Assembly (NCBI GenBank): GCA_003956705.1
Contig: QZCP01000667.1
Coordinates: forward strand, 184,623-248,622
Origin: Brevipalpus yothersi
Taxonomy: Eukaryota; Arthropoda; Arachnida; Trombidiformes; Tenuipalpidae
Direction of reading: 5' to 3'
Length of the DNA stretch: 64,000 bases
How positions within the stretch are numbered: position 1 is the first letter of the stretch; each line of letters opens with the position of its first letter. The translations under genes and the position numbers were made by a program. The notes under the pieces were generated by a model. That model made no database searches. It had not been told where the DNA came from and saw only the letters and a list, made by a program, of their open reading frames with translations. Below, piece after piece: positions 1 to 12,393 of this stretch.

Positions 1-71
<71 letters not shown>
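1..71. repeat. (CT)n microsatellite
   Basis: Uninterrupted CT dinucleotide run that begins at or before the window edge, so its true length is unknown. Confidence 0.97.
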
Positions 72-74
<3 letters not shown>

Positions 75-1286
75 ATCAAAACTTATTTGTACAGCGAGAG
101 CTATCCACGATGCTCAACAACGTATTATGATGATTCTCATTTATTTCTCTTTTACCACAAATTTGAAACAGTGAAACAAATTCGCAATCTGTGGTACAAA
201 AATTTTCAACTCTTACGAAAAAATTTTCATTCATTACCCGAAAATATCATGAAACTCAACGAAGAAAGATAGAAAGAGATAGAAAACCGCAAAAATAATT
301 CCTCTTCTTCTTCCTATTCCACTTTTTCCGCTAACAAGAAGGAGAAAAAAGGACTGAAAAAAGATTCTTGCATTCATGATGATGATGATGATGATGATAT
401 ACATTCATACTGCTGATGAACATGGTGAACATGATGAACATGAACATTCTATCATACATGCTACATACATGCTACGTGACGAAAAGTTAGCAGTTAGCTT
501 TTGCTATCATTTAAAAAGCTTCAAAAAGCTTTTGCACAAGCTCATTTAAAGAGCTAGAAAAGCCCAAAACATGACCACTAGACAGCAGCACCATCAGTTA
601 CCATGGTAACTTTAGTGTTTTTTGATAGAAAAAAGTTAGTAACCTTATTGAATGATAGCAATTAGTGTAATTATCGTTGATAGAAAAGTGGAGAAAAAAA
701 AATATTATTCATCAAGGAAAGAGAGTTAAAATCAGTGGGAAATAATCAGTCACATTATTAATTGATTGCAAGTGGAATAGTTTCGAACAACTGGGAAGTT
801 ATTGCATTTTATATTGAATTCTTATCCACCGATTACAGCTGTACAGCTGTGAGTGAACCGAATTCGGTTTAAAAACAACATAAACAACACGTGTTGCCAT
901 CTGTAATGTGTGATGAATTGAAGTGAAGAAGCTTAAATTTTATTTATTAACAATTGAGGCTATTGAATGGATGGAGTAAAGAAAAAAAATTAATTTTATT
1001 GATCGTAATTGACTAATTTGTCTATTAATCTTTATATATATATATGAATATATTTACTTCATCACCACCTGTTAATTCAATTGATGTGTCTGTGTTACGG
1101 TGTGTATATGGTGTTGTGTGGTGGAGTGATTCAGGAGGAAGGAAAAAGTAGAAGCCCTGGATTCCATACTCTGTGTGATTCGGTTATATTGTTTTGAACA
1201 ATTGCTGGCAATTTTGGTCACCAATAAAGAGCAAGAGAAAGTAGGGAAAGAACAAGGTGAATCAGAAGAGAGAGAGACCTACTCCG
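72..1286. other. 5' flank / likely 5' UTR of the AFF-family gene
   Basis: No supportable coding region. AT-rich sequence with a short ATG-trinucleotide run near 377-398 and several short upstream ATGs. The last few hundred bases are purine-rich and run directly into the start codon at 1287, so at least part is probably 5' UTR. No clear TATA box was recognised. Confidence 0.5.
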
Positions 1287-4124
1287 ATGTCGTCAACTAC
1301 CTCCTCTTCATCACATCAACAGAGGATTCTACAGAGAGAGAGGGAAAGATATCAGCGTGAAAGACAACAAGTAAACAATAATCAAAATACCAATACTATT
1401 GGTGGTCAATTGATTCCAGCATCTGGACAATCGATATCTAATACACTGTTCGCAGAGCCAATCAAGAAAGCTCAAGAAGATGAGACTACTAGACGTATCA
1501 AATCTACTTTGGGTGATTTTAATCAGGTTCAATTGTGTCTTAATTATGATTCTAAGCCTTTATTGGGTCTAACAACTCGTGATTTGAGTCGAATCAACGG
1601 TAATAAGGCTAAAATTGAACAGATATTCAGTGAAATGAAGCAAACATTTCAACCGTTAATTCCTATTGATTCCGATTCATCTAGTTCATCTGAATCATCC
1701 AATTCTGCCTCATCAAGTTCCACTAGTAGTAGTTCATCATCATCGTCCAGTGAAGATGATGACGATGACGAGGAAGCAATGGACTCTACCGATAAGCCTG
1801 AAGGTCGCTCAAAAGCGATTGAAAATTCATTTGGTACAGATGTTCCTACTACTGGTAAGGGAAGTGCATCCTCAGTCAAAAGCCAATGTCGATCACCCCA
1901 TCAACCGGAGATATCCACATGGAATCTATCAAATTTTATGGATAAAAAAACAATTCCCCCATCCAGAGAGTCCACTAACAATAATAATACTACAAATAAT
2001 AATTCCTATGTAAATAAGGAGTCGGTTAAAGAAAAGAATGATAGTATAAATGATGTTATCGATAGAGTCGCTCGTGGTGAATTGGGAGAACATTATACAT
2101 CTTCATCTGATCATCCGTTGCGAAGCCATAGTACACGACAAGTATCGCCAGTATCATCATCATCATCCAGTAGGAAGAAGCGAAAATCCTCTCAATCTAT
2201 AGCGGAACAACGAAGAGAAGAACAGCAACAGATTTTACAACAAAATCACATGAAGCATGAGCAGCTTCAACGACAGAAGCATCAATCTCAACTCTCTTCC
2301 TCCTCTCCTCCTCCTCCTCTTCCTCCTCCATCCCTATCATCCTCTCAAATGCCGGACTATCAAGAGCCTAGATTAACAGCTGTAACCGAGCCGGTAGTCC
2401 ACCGGTCCAAAGCAGCTAGCAAACTGTTACCGAACAATAACAATAGCAGAGAACTAACTGAATCGAACAATACAAATAATATCATCAGTAATTGTAATAT
2501 CAATGAAAAAGATTCATCTCCCAAAGTACCGGACAAATTGTTGGTGTCCATATCTTTAGTACTTTTGAAAAGAATACCAGGACAAAATAATCGAGTCAAG
2601 CACGAATTTGACAATGAAAATGCCACTCAACATATAAAAAATGAACCTTTATCTCCTCATCATTGGTCATCCTCATCTTTATCATTACCTCATACTGCTC
2701 TCACATACCGTAACAAGCGTTACCCCGCCTCTCCTCAGCCACCAGGTTAGTACCACGGTTGAACATTTTGAGGCATTTATACATTTCCGTCAACTTCCTT
2801 CTGATTCATTGTGGTTATTCGATTGTGTCCCCTTTCTTTTTCATTTTCTTTGCTTTTCACTTCATGATGGATGGCAAAACGTTTCCATTCACTCTCTTAA
2901 GCTCGATTTTGTTGTGTTTTAAGTATCGTTCATGATTACCATTAGCTCCTCATTTCAATCAATACCTTCTCTAACAGATCTCATCTTTCTTCTTCTTCTT
3001 TTTCTCCTTCTCCTTTTTTCACTCTTCAAATCATCATAAAGTGATGATGAACACGATCCGGACTAGTAACTTTCTCTCCCCTCCCCCTACTTTTCTTCAT
3101 CTTCTCTTTCTATCGCTCTCTTCTATTACCCTAATTTTAGTCATCCATATCAGCGTCCAATGCTCCAGTTTGACCAACTTACGTGTTTAAAAGCTCGTTC
3201 TTCTCTCTTATCATTATTCTCTCTCACTTTTCGAGATGTTCGTTGCTTTTTCGAGTATACTGTCAGTTATTTACTCACACGAAATATCTTTCTCTCTTCT
3301 CTCTCCATCTCTCTACCTCTCTCTCTCATACAGCACCTCAACCGCCTCAAGCGTTCTCACAAGAAAACGTATCCACACCATCCACATCATCAAATTTAAC
3401 CTCCGTAACGGTACCACCAAGCCATCTTTTGCCCTTCACCCCACCTTTACCTTCATCTTTAAGTAATCGAAACACACCAGACAACTTGATGGCGGATGAT
3501 TTTCTGTCCGCAGCCAAGAAACTAAAGCATGATGCTGACCGGGAGACTGATCGTACGGTACAAGCGCGCAAATATTTAGAGGCAGGCCTTTTTTTCATTT
3601 TAACTGGCAACGCGATGGAGCAGAGAAGTTGCAATGATTTCGAAAAAGTGTCCGTTATGTACAAAGAAACTCTTAATCTTATCCGATATATATCGGGTAA
3701 ATTTGCCAAATCGAGAACATCCTCTCCCGAAGATATACCGACCACAGATCATAAGTTGACTGCATTAAGTTATCGTTGTCAATCTTTGCTGTGTTTAAAA
3801 CTTAGTCGTCTTAAAGAGCCGGAAATCAGGCATAATCATAAGGTGATACAATCCCAGATAACTGAACTTCTTCCCAAATTACGGGAGCCAACCATAACAG
3901 TACCTTCAAATTTGTTCAGTGCAATGCACCGACAACTAAACGCATTACAGCAACTTAACAGTGCACATGATCTATGGCAACAAGCAGATCTTTTAGTAGA
4001 AAAGCATCCCTCATGCTCTGCCTTCTTCACCACAGTTGACCAAGAGTGTGGACCATTAAGTCTAAACTCATCCTTTGATGATCTCGTTCGATATGTGCGT
4101 ACTGGTCTTCAAATTTTGGAATAA
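1287..4124 (+). CDS. AF4/FMR2 family protein (lilliputian-like), super elongation complex scaffold
   Basis: Exons 1287-2745 and 3334-4124 join in frame to 749 aa. Members of this family scaffold P-TEFb and ELL in the nuclear super elongation complex. The N-terminus has an Arg/Glu-rich helix (about 15-28) and the family motif LFAEP (54-58) followed by RRIKSTLGDFN. A Ser/Asp/Glu tract (128-163) resembles the AF4 transactivation region. W212-x-L-S-N-F-M matches the family's conserved Trp motif, and LLVSISLVLLKRIPG lies at about 418-432. The C-terminal homology domain (about 535-749) opens with AAKKLKHDAD and contains GNAMEQ and LSYRCQSLL. First in-frame ATG is 1287; the reading frame extends upstream only through a GTG. 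The protein is short for a family that usually exceeds 1,000 aa, because the middle is compressed. Family assignment is firm. Confidence 0.9.
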
Positions 4125-5184
4125 TTTTTAAATGCATTCAACGAAGGTTCGAATCAAAAATATTGTGGAAACAAAAAAGCATGACATATCCAAGAATCAT
4201 AAATTTTACCTCTTATCTGAGCGGTCTTTGAACTATATTTCGAGCTTGTAAATATGGAGAGTCTATTTCGTTTGCCTCGAAAACCGAACGAAGTGAACGA
4301 ATTCAGTTAGGTAATAATTCCTAAATGTGAATATGCCAATTGATTGTTATTGAATTACTAATGAGATTGTATCAGAAATTTTTGCGCAGAGCAACTGCTG
4401 ATACTGATACGGTGATAAAAAATTCGCATAAATATAGAAACGTTATAAGTGACTGAAGATTCTGATGATCCAATCAAGATCGTGCGTTTATCATTGGTTT
4501 TTCACTCGATGACTTGCATTCATTTTGGGTGAATACCTTTCCTTAAAGTTTATCCAGAAATGATTCAAAATCATGTTAAAACTTATACCAAGCCTTTTCA
4601 TTTTTGAATTTCGATCAGCGTTGATCGACTAGAATAAATCCTAAATTGTTTTGATTGTTTCTCTTTTTCTCTTTCCTCTGTGTTCCCACCTCTCTTTCTT
4701 TCTCTTTCTACCTCTCTTTCTCTCATCGTCTCTCCAATCTAGCAGATTCGTTCGTTGCCAACAATTGCCACGTTTACTTTTTTGAGTCTTCACTTCATCG
4801 ATATTATTTTTTGTAGGAAGAAAATCTTAGTGAAAGTCTACTTCTTCAGAGATGATAGCCAAAAGCATCAAAAATAGCCCAGGAAAAAGATCGGTTCCCA
4901 TTGAGAATAAAGGTAGAGGAAAATCCAAATCGAAAGATCTCATTCATGTACAGGGTACCAACAGATTTTAATGCCGAAAAATTCAGAGAAATGAACATAA
5001 TTTTGATAGTTTGTTTAATGACACCTCTAGATACAGCGTAGTGTTGTTTGCATTGCCTTATGAAGAAAAATATTTTCCAATATTCTCCAATCAAGATCTT
5101 AAGGTGAGAAAACTATGCTCTCGAGAAATGAGTTGGTGTCTTGTTTCCACTATCTCTCGATGCAGAAGTTGGTTCCTCATGTGC
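4125..5184. other. Intergenic stretch, no gene seen
   Basis: 3' flank shared by the AFF-family gene (+) and the secreted-protein gene (-), which converge here. It holds an AATAAA-type signal near 4633, a pyrimidine-rich patch at 4660-4740 and only short, unsupported open frames. Confidence 0.5.
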
Positions 5185-5676
5185 TTATTTTCGGGCAGCT
5201 CCATCAATGTACTTGAGGACGTTTTGGACGGCTCTCTGGTAGGATGGAACGATTCTTTGGACAATACCGACCATGGTGGCACTGATTTGCTTGTCGATCT
5301 CACCGATCTCTCGACCAATGTCAGAACAAGCTTGGATGATGTTTCGGTTGCCTTGCTTCATGTTGTCAACCTTCTCATTAGCGTAATTGATAAATGATTC
5401 CAATTGATCTCCAGCTCGCTCGGCGTTGGCAACGAATTGGATTCGAGCCTGGAGAAGGGCCTGATTAACAAGGACGGAGAAATCCTTTCTGGCACTGGCA
5501 TCAGCCTGTGAGGCAACTAAAAGGAATAAGATAGATACGTTAGAACGTTAGATTATCATTATAGGCTAGTATTTTTTTCGCTTGATTCACAGACAAAAAA
5601 AATTATCCGAAAAAACTTGTAACATATACTCACCAGCCATGGATACAACGGCAAGAGCGACGACGAAGAATTTCAT
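5185..5676 (-). CDS. Small secreted helical protein, unrecognised family (member A)
   Basis: Two exons, 5676-5634 and 5516-5185, give 124 aa. The first exon is essentially the signal peptide (MKFFVVALAVVSMA), interrupted after 14 codons plus one base by a phase-1 intron with GTGAGT donor and TTTTAG acceptor. The mature part is charged and predicted mainly helical, with repeated heptad-like spacing (LESFINYANEKVDNMKQ, then EIGEIDKQI), one cysteine and no recognised domain. A TATAAAA sits at 5748-5742, about 66-72 bp upstream of the ATG. Exon structure, signal peptide style and size match the divergent gene at 6314, so the two are probably diverged paralogues. Secretion is inferred from the signal peptide; function unknown. 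It could be a salivary, cuticle or haemolymph protein. Confidence 0.75.
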
Positions 5677-5741
5677 TTTTGGTTGATAGTTCTAATCCCA
5701 CACCTGAAATGGAACAGTGATCTTACACAGTGAATTTCAAT

Positions 5742-5748
5742 TTTTATA
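5742..5748 (-). promoter_or_regulatory. TATA box for secreted protein A
   Basis: TATAAAA on the minus strand, 66 bp from the start codon at 5676; spacing suits a short 5' UTR. Confidence 0.55.
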
Positions 5749-6233
5749 GCACCGTTGACCCAAGCCTCCATGATCGAGTCGGTCCAGTTGATATCATTAT
5801 CGTCTGGGACCATCCCTGGGTGGGCCAAGGATCGGATAGGAAGGAGGAAATGGATTAAGTATCAGCCTTCCTAGACAGTCTCGAAAAGTCGTAAGGCTAA
5901 CCATCAGCCCCCCCCTCTGGACCATGCTCACGAGAGATGGTGACGATATAATCTGTCACTTTTGATAAAAATGAAGCTTGAAGATGATCCAGATTATCTT
6001 TTTTTCTTCTTTTCTTCTCTTGCAAGTTGAAAATTTCTGCTGGTTAGTGTGGATCAGATGATCAGTCCAATCATCAAGCTGTGGAGATTTCAGTGGAAAC
6101 GTCAAGAGTTGTTCGTCACACTTGATATTTATCATGTCTGGGTCACGATGACCCGTCCATAGAGGTGGGCCAAAAGGCGTACTCCAAGAAATATGGGATG
6201 TTTCATGGGTAAGGCTTATCCCGAATATCGGCA

Positions 6234-6240
6234 TATAAAA
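6234..6240 (+). promoter_or_regulatory. TATA box for secreted protein B
   Basis: TATAAAA ending 73 bp before the ATG at 6314. The expected initiation zone near 6265-6275 contains CTTAGTC, a plausible arthropod initiator. Confidence 0.55.
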
Positions 6241-6313
6241 AGATTTGTGATGAACAATCATTTTCACAGAGTATCTTAGTCAATAAGAACACAACACTGT
6301 ACCTCCCATCAAA

Positions 6314-6811
6314 ATGAAGTTCGTCGTCGCTCTCTTGGTCCTCTCATGTGGTAAGTATATGTTAATGTATATACTCATATACATATCTACATAGATTATG
6401 TTCATTTGAATCAATTTTTCAAATGAATTTTTTCCCTAGCATATTATCGTTTTCTAATGTGATCTATTTTCTTCTTCTTTTCCATTAAATTTAGCCACTC
6501 TCAGCTACGCCAATTACGGCGGTATGCTTGGTCAGCTCACCGATGCCCGAACTGACCAGGCCAAGGAGATGTTCGCCGAAATCAAAAAATTCGGTGATGC
6601 TCTCGGAAAATTCGTTGAAAACATCGGTGAACTCAAGACCCGAACCCGAGCTCTCTTGGACATGTCCATCGAAACTCTTGACGAGAGTGAGGCTAGATCC
6701 AAAGAAATTCATGCTAACTTCATCGAAGCCAGTAACGCTGCTTTGGAGGCCATCAACAAGGGTATTGAGGACGGAGCTGCCGCTTTCCAAAAATCCCTTA
6801 ACGGAGTCTAA
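6314..6811 (+). CDS. Small secreted helical protein, unrecognised family (member B)
   Basis: Exons 6314-6350 and 6495-6811 give 117 aa. As in the divergent neighbour, the first short exon carries the start of a signal peptide (MKFVVALLVLSC) and is split by a phase-1 intron (GTAAGT..TTTAG), here after 12 codons plus one base. The mature protein is Ala/Glu/Lys rich, has no cysteine and looks like an all-alpha amphipathic bundle (for example DQAKEMFAEIKKFGDALGKF). A TATA box precedes it and an AATAAA polyadenylation signal lies at 6885-6890, so this is a well-formed expressed gene. I do not recognise the family; it does not resemble the mite group 5/21 allergens beyond size and helicity. Confidence 0.8.
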
Positions 6812-6884
6812 GCTCAACGAGAACAAATAGCTCCAATGTCATTAAATCTGTGATGACGTTCAAGTGTTTAAGCGATATTCGTCA

Positions 6885-6890
6885 AATAAA
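6885..6890 (+). terminator. Polyadenylation signal AATAAA
   Basis: Canonical hexamer 74 bp after the stop codon of secreted protein B. Confidence 0.6.
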
Positions 6891-8083
6891 GGTCTTTCCA
6901 TGAAACCTTACATGTATCGATATATAAAACAATCGATTCTTTGAACTCAATAACACCAATTTTTGAATGTCGATATTCTTGGACAAAATTTTTCTTACCT
7001 CTTTTTTTCGAGATGGATAAAAAAGTTTGAGATATATATTCAATAGGAAAGAGAGAAAAGAAGAAGAGAGGAAGAGAGGAAGAGAGGAAGATGGACAAAG
7101 GAAAGTGAAGAGAGAAATCAGCTCGCGAAGCTTACCCATGATCATCTGCCATGATGGAAGATTATGTTCATGATGACAACCCATGACCAGAAGATGAGTG
7201 AATCCTTAGGTACTGTGTGATCAAGTGGATATTGTGCATCAATACCTAAAGAAATACTCGTCTCCGAGCCAGTGATACTGTTTCGAAATCGAAAAATAAT
7301 TTTGAACACTGGACCAGGTTATTATTAGCGGAAAGTCAGTCTCAGTCAAAAGTCATTGATCCAATGTATAATGGAATCCGATGTCCATTGGTCCATTGAG
7401 GGTGCTGGCTTGCTGTTACTATATCTCATTCGTGAATCTGAGACATAAAATCGAGCTCAAATTCATCGGGTGAGATTGGCAACCAAACGCCACGATTACA
7501 CAGGCCAACCCTAGTGTATTTCACTATGATAATATATGAAAAAAAAATTGAAAAAAAACAATCAAATTTTTTTGCACTTTCAAAGCACCTACTAGACAGA
7601 TTATCAAATGAACTTTTGCCAGAAATTATAAACAAAAAAATAAAGTAAAAAATGAATTCTGATGTTTTCCACGAACTTTAACGAAGTGAGTGAAGTTTGG
7701 CAGAAACTTTTTCCCGAGAGAAATGGGAATGAGCTCTCATCACTCAATTCTCTCAATCTAAGTTTTACCTAATTGATCGAGAGAGTAAGAGGATCTTCGA
7801 AGTGTTAAAATATTCATTTGACTCACCATCATACTTTTTGATTACCTTTTTGGAGAGGAAGAAAGAGTTAAACACTTCCCAATCTCTGGCCGTCTCCCGA
7901 AGAGAGAGAAAGAGAGAGATGATGTAGAGGCTAGAGTATACGTTCTCTCATGAGATTGCTAATCAACTTTTCCATTGGCTAAGGATTCTCTTCCGTACCT
8001 GTTAATGACTGTGACTGGTTTGGAAAAGCAATTGAACATTCTCGAAAAACCCGAGTAATCGTTGATGGAAATGGATATAAGAT

Positions 8084-8088
<5 letters not shown>

Positions 8089-8144
<56 letters not shown>
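8089..8144. repeat. (GA)n microsatellite
   Basis: About 56 bp of perfect GA repeat; pairs with the CT run about 130 bp downstream as a potential hairpin. Confidence 0.95.
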
Positions 8145-8146
<2 letters not shown>

Positions 8147-8268
8147 CAAACTATGAGTAGAACTTTTCAGTATTGCCAGAGAAAACATTATGTGGCTCAA
8201 TCCTGATGTATTAATTTAAAATCATCGAGGTAAGAGTTGTTGTTAGCATAAATTGTAAAGGAAATAGA

Positions 8269-8271
<3 letters not shown>

Positions 8272-8328
<57 letters not shown>
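8272..8328. repeat. (CT)n microsatellite
   Basis: About 57 bp of perfect CT repeat, in inverted orientation to the GA run at 8089-8144. Confidence 0.95.
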
Positions 8329-8332
<4 letters not shown>

Positions 8333-10026
8333 ACCTTTCATTGGTTTCATTGGTTTACACACATACACACACATGCAATGTAGTTATGGCGTATAATCGA
8401 ATTGGATTTCATTGAATTGACTCAAATTGCAAGAGCGAAAATGCAAGCGAATGGAAACCGATAGTTGATCGGTCCACCGTGTATGTATATGTATGTGTGC
8501 ACTCATATACACACATAAATACACACACCATTTCTGTGGTCTATTTCAAATTATCAAATCATAAAACACAGAGTATCGTCCATGGACGATTGATGAGAAG
8601 AATAATTTATTTAAATGAGTGAAAAACTGTCGAGTGAGATGGGGATAGAAAGAGAGAGAGAGTGAAAGGGAAAAATTTATCCAAAAAATAATACATCAAC
8701 TTTCATACCCTCAAAAGCTCGTATCTCATTGTGAGTAGAACGATTATTCCACAACTCATGCATAGCTGTACGAAATAAATGAACCGAAAAAAACCTCATA
8801 ACAGAGAAAAGAAAGCCTATGATATCCTTTTCCTATCCGTTACTTCCTCCTTCACGAAGTTATTTCATCCTCTTTCTCTCTATAGCGATAATATTTGCCA
8901 TGAAAAATGTGTCTGTGTATAATCGAAAAGAGGTTTTAACTTTCTTCCATCAATTTAAAGAGGTATATGATTCATTTTCAACTAGCAGAAATAAGAAGCG
9001 AATCTTTTTCCTAAGAACTTCTCGCGTTTCCTCTCTCTTTCTCACTCTCTTTTGAGCGCATAAAAGTATGCTTCAGATGTGGAAGGCAAAAGGCCAATAC
9101 AAGTAATTTAGGGTCGAAGGCTGATGTAGGCAATCCAATTCAAAGAGAGAGAGAGATAGAGAGAAGCTTTGCCCGAAAAATAGCTGTAATGTTGATGATC
9201 GGCGAGGAGAGTTACGTCATTTAAGGGATGAAATGATAATATACGAAGAGCTGTATCATCTTGCATCATAGGTATGATCAGTTAGCAGTGTCTGATCAAA
9301 TCGAGACTTGGGAAGCATCCATAAGGGTCATGGAGATGGTAGAAGATTCTGGATGCGACTTTCCATCGTATCAATTGCATCATATGTTTAATTTCACCTT
9401 TAATTAGTTTGAATCACCTAAATCTATTGGTAATAATATTTTTCCTGAATAGCGGAGATTGAGAAGAAAAAAACTCAGATAAACAACAGTGGAAAAAGGT
9501 AATAACATGGAGCACATATTTCAAATGAATTGCTTGCTACTATTTCCCAAGAAGAAGAAGCAATCAAATTGAAGTAAGAAACTTGTGCATAGAAAAAGAA
9601 ATCATAAGCTAACACAATACTTGGTGAACAGCGATGGTCTTTCATAATGATTGCCCAGGAAAAGATTAGAAGTAAGAGAGAAGACCATTTGTGAGTACTT
9701 CCTGTTGAAGAGAAGAAGAAGAGGAAAATATTATGAGACATTATCACATATACATGTGCTTGGTGATTAGGAATACGAGACTGTACTAATGAAACATTGA
9801 GAAGGATATCCATCGGGATAATGGAATCATCCTCTCTTGCTATCAAACCAAAGCCTTATCTATTGGAAATAATCTATCAGTATCATTTTTTAATGCAATT
9901 TGCTAATGCTAAATCAAGATGAGGTTCAGTGACATTTCTCGATAATAGTGTCAATTATGTTTCTCCTAAACTTCTTAAGTAGCAAGAAATTACCATAATC
10001 GTAATTAACCCAAGATATGATTGTGT

Positions 10027-10828
10027 TTACTTGGTCAGGCCAATAACTCCACATGCCTGTCGACCGCCGGCATTACCAGTGGTCTTGCTCAATTCATGTC
10101 CACCTTTGCCAAGATCATCGGGATCGGCGTGAACCTGAGACGGAGAAAAAGAAAGAAATAGAGAGAAGTTGATACACGTAAGTTTACAGAGAGAAATACG
10201 TAATCGATGACAACATCCATCGAGACACATTGCAAGCATCACAAGACTATTATACTCGGCTACTCTTCTTCTCTTCGCTAACCATGCAATCCAGATAGCT
10301 TTCAAGAAATAAGAAGTCAACTCATGATGACCTTTACTTACCACCACAGCTCGACCAATGATGGACATAGGACCAGTAAGACTAATCTTACAATCGGTAA
10401 TGTTCACATTGGCTACACCATTAGCATCGGCGGTGACATTGCCAAGATCACCAACATGGCGATTATCGTCTTCAGGTGCACCATGTTCCTTGCCATGAGG
10501 ATTAAAGTGGGCACCAGTGCTCATACATCCATTAGTATTATCACCAAATTCGTGGACATGAAATCCATGTAGACCAGGTTTCAAGCCGGTAATCTGACCA
10601 GTCAATGTAACTGGTGAATTGGCATCCTGTTCAAGTAATTAAAATGAAGCGCACATATGGTTATTGTTAATAATATCGAAAACAAAATCGAATAATCGAG
10701 ACAATCAAGTGCAAACTTAACCTCCCCACAAAATAAACCTCTCTACAATTAAACCATACCTTTTGTTCAAGATGAATTACACCACCGGGAATGTCTCCTT
10801 TGAGTATACATACAGCTTTGGTTGCCAT
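10027..10828 (-). CDS. SOD1: Cu/Zn superoxide dismutase, cytosolic type
   Basis: Three exons (10828-10760, 10626-10342, 10134-10027) join exactly to 153 aa, the normal SOD1 length. The enzyme converts superoxide to hydrogen peroxide and oxygen. All metal ligands are present: copper His46, His48, His63 and His120, zinc His63, His71, His80 and Asp83. The structural disulfide pair Cys57/Cys146 and the substrate-guiding Arg143 are also there. No signal peptide, so a cytosolic isoform. All introns are phase 0 with GTATGG/GTAAGT donors and CAG acceptors. The identification is secure. Confidence 0.97.
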
Positions 10829-11216
10829 TATTATTGTTATTATTGATTGATACTATATTCGTAGATAAACAAAATTAACCAGAAAGTAATCAAGTGAAGG
10901 AAGACTGTTTAGTAGAGGAAAACAATGTTAAGTAAACAAGATAAATTCACAGAGAAAGAGACTGAAGAGAGATGTCAAGGTGAAAATGTATGTGAAAACA
11001 TGTGAGCAAAGAAAACCAGTTGAGATGGCGTCAAAAAAAAGTGAAGAAGATAAAAAAGATGAAAATGATAAGTTTTCGTGTGTGTGTGAAGTTTGATGAT
11101 TCACACACATTTATTATTAAAGGCCCGGCAAAAAAGAGAGAGTATTTATTGATTTACAGATGAATCATGGCAAAAGGTACAAAAAAAAATTTATTGATGA
11201 AAGAATGTGATTTATT

Positions 11217-11720
11217 TTAATCACATTTTTCTTGTTCATCCTTTTGATTGGCAACTTTTTCACTGTCTTTACATCTGTTACGATTGTACAATTGATCATT
11301 GCAACCTTCTCGATTTCGTGCAATTTCGATGGCCAAAAATTGTATTCTCGGAGCAATTATTGTGTTCTCATTATCGTAATCATTATTGGCATCGATTCGT
11401 AAAAGTGATGCAAAATTGTAATCTGCAACTTCATCCTTGAATTCTTCGCAAAAAGGTCTCCATTTAGCTTTACCTTGATCAGATTTCATTGAATCTTCAT
11501 CGATTGTATCAATCTTAAGATCAGGAAATTCTTCCCGAAAACGCTTATAAATGAGATCATCTTTTTTGGTCAATCTCAGCTGACTTGGCGGTACACTGGA
11601 CAACAGATTGTAATGAATTTTCATCGCCTCAATAGCTTTGATTGTCCATAATTGCTCAATAGTTGGATCATTTACAAACTCATCCGCAGGTCTAGACAGT
11701 ATATCAGCCACACTGGACAT
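11217..11720 (-). CDS. PBDC1: PBDC1 family protein
   Basis: Single-exon frame of 167 aa. It matches the eukaryotic PBDC1 (CXorf26) family: an N-terminal NDPTIEQLWTIKA helix, LRLTKKDDLIYKRFREEFP, then KWRPFCEEFKDEVADYNFASLLR and the hallmark NTIIAPRIQFLAIEIARNRE near the end. The family is a small soluble cytosolic protein, linked in yeast and human work to tubulin/chaperone assembly and polysome association; its exact role here is unknown. The ATG at 11720 gives the usual start with no extension. Divergent from the CWC25-like gene, about 670 bp away. Confidence 0.92.
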   Translation of the reverse strand: MSSVADILSRPADEFVNDPTIEQLWTIKAIEAMKIHYNLLSSVPPSQLRLTKKDDLIYKRFREEFPDLKIDTIDEDSMKSDQGKAKWRPFCEEFKDEVADYNFASLLRIDANNDYDNENTIIAPRIQFLAIEIARNREGCNDQLYNRNRCKDSEKVANQKDEQEKCD

Positions 11721-12393
11721 TGTAACGATTATGATTTCTTAACAGCAAACAATGATAACCAAAAAGTAGTGACCAATTGACCGGAAGTGTGATGATCATC
11801 AATTGCTTGGATTCAAAGTGAGGATTGATCGGAAGTTCCCTTAATTGTGCACAAAATTAATTAATTTCACCGACAAAAAAAACAAAGTCCAAAAGTCCCG
11901 GGCTGTTATGTTAATTTAAATGCTTGCTTATATGCTGCCGTCTAGAGAGTGTGAATGTGTGTTGATTGTGTGGACATGATTTTAATCATTAATTTAATCA
12001 TGATTAAATGATTCCTGAATTTTGGTATGTACATAGTTTGTGGCTCACCAATTGGTTCATCGAATGTAAAGTTTCATGAGTGAACTCAAGTAGATCATCA
12101 AATTGAATTGGGTAAGTTGAAAACTGTGAATTGCACAATGTTTACGTTTATGTTGATGTTGAATGTTGTTTATGATTTTGCAGAACGTGGTTCTATGATT
12201 TTTGGTTGTCAAATTGTTAGACTTGTGGATGTATATTTCCTGGACAACTGACTTACATGTATTTGGATTGTCAAGTAAATTCCGAGAGTTAGAATTCCTC
12301 TACATCAAGCACACAAGCTCACATCATACATCACAATTTATTTTTCTGGATTCATCCTGATATTTGTGACTTTTTACACCTGTGTTTGTAAAC
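11721..12393. other. Divergent promoter region between PBDC1 and CWC25-like genes
   Basis: No coding potential seen. An excellent acceptor-like sequence (TTTTGCAG) ends at 12183 and a donor-like GTAAAT follows at about 12271, so a non-coding 5' exon of the + strand gene is possible. Confidence 0.4.

Larger units (their letters stand above)
6891..10026. other. Long intergenic stretch, no gene supported
   Basis: About 3.1 kb between secreted protein B and SOD1. Besides the two microsatellites at 8.09 and 8.27 kb it holds only scattered open frames with low-complexity or hydrophobic translations (for example 9475-9846 on the minus strand) and no splice or domain support. Several purine-rich patches (7030-7110, 9140-9170). 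Confidence 0.5.

Noticed and set aside
4143..4156. GGTTCGAATC, resembling a tRNA B box
   Set aside because: No matching A box or cloverleaf upstream; no tRNA can be folded.
9475..9846. 123-aa minus-strand open frame
   Set aside because: No start context, domain, splice or composition support; hydrophobic random-looking translation in AT-rich spacer.
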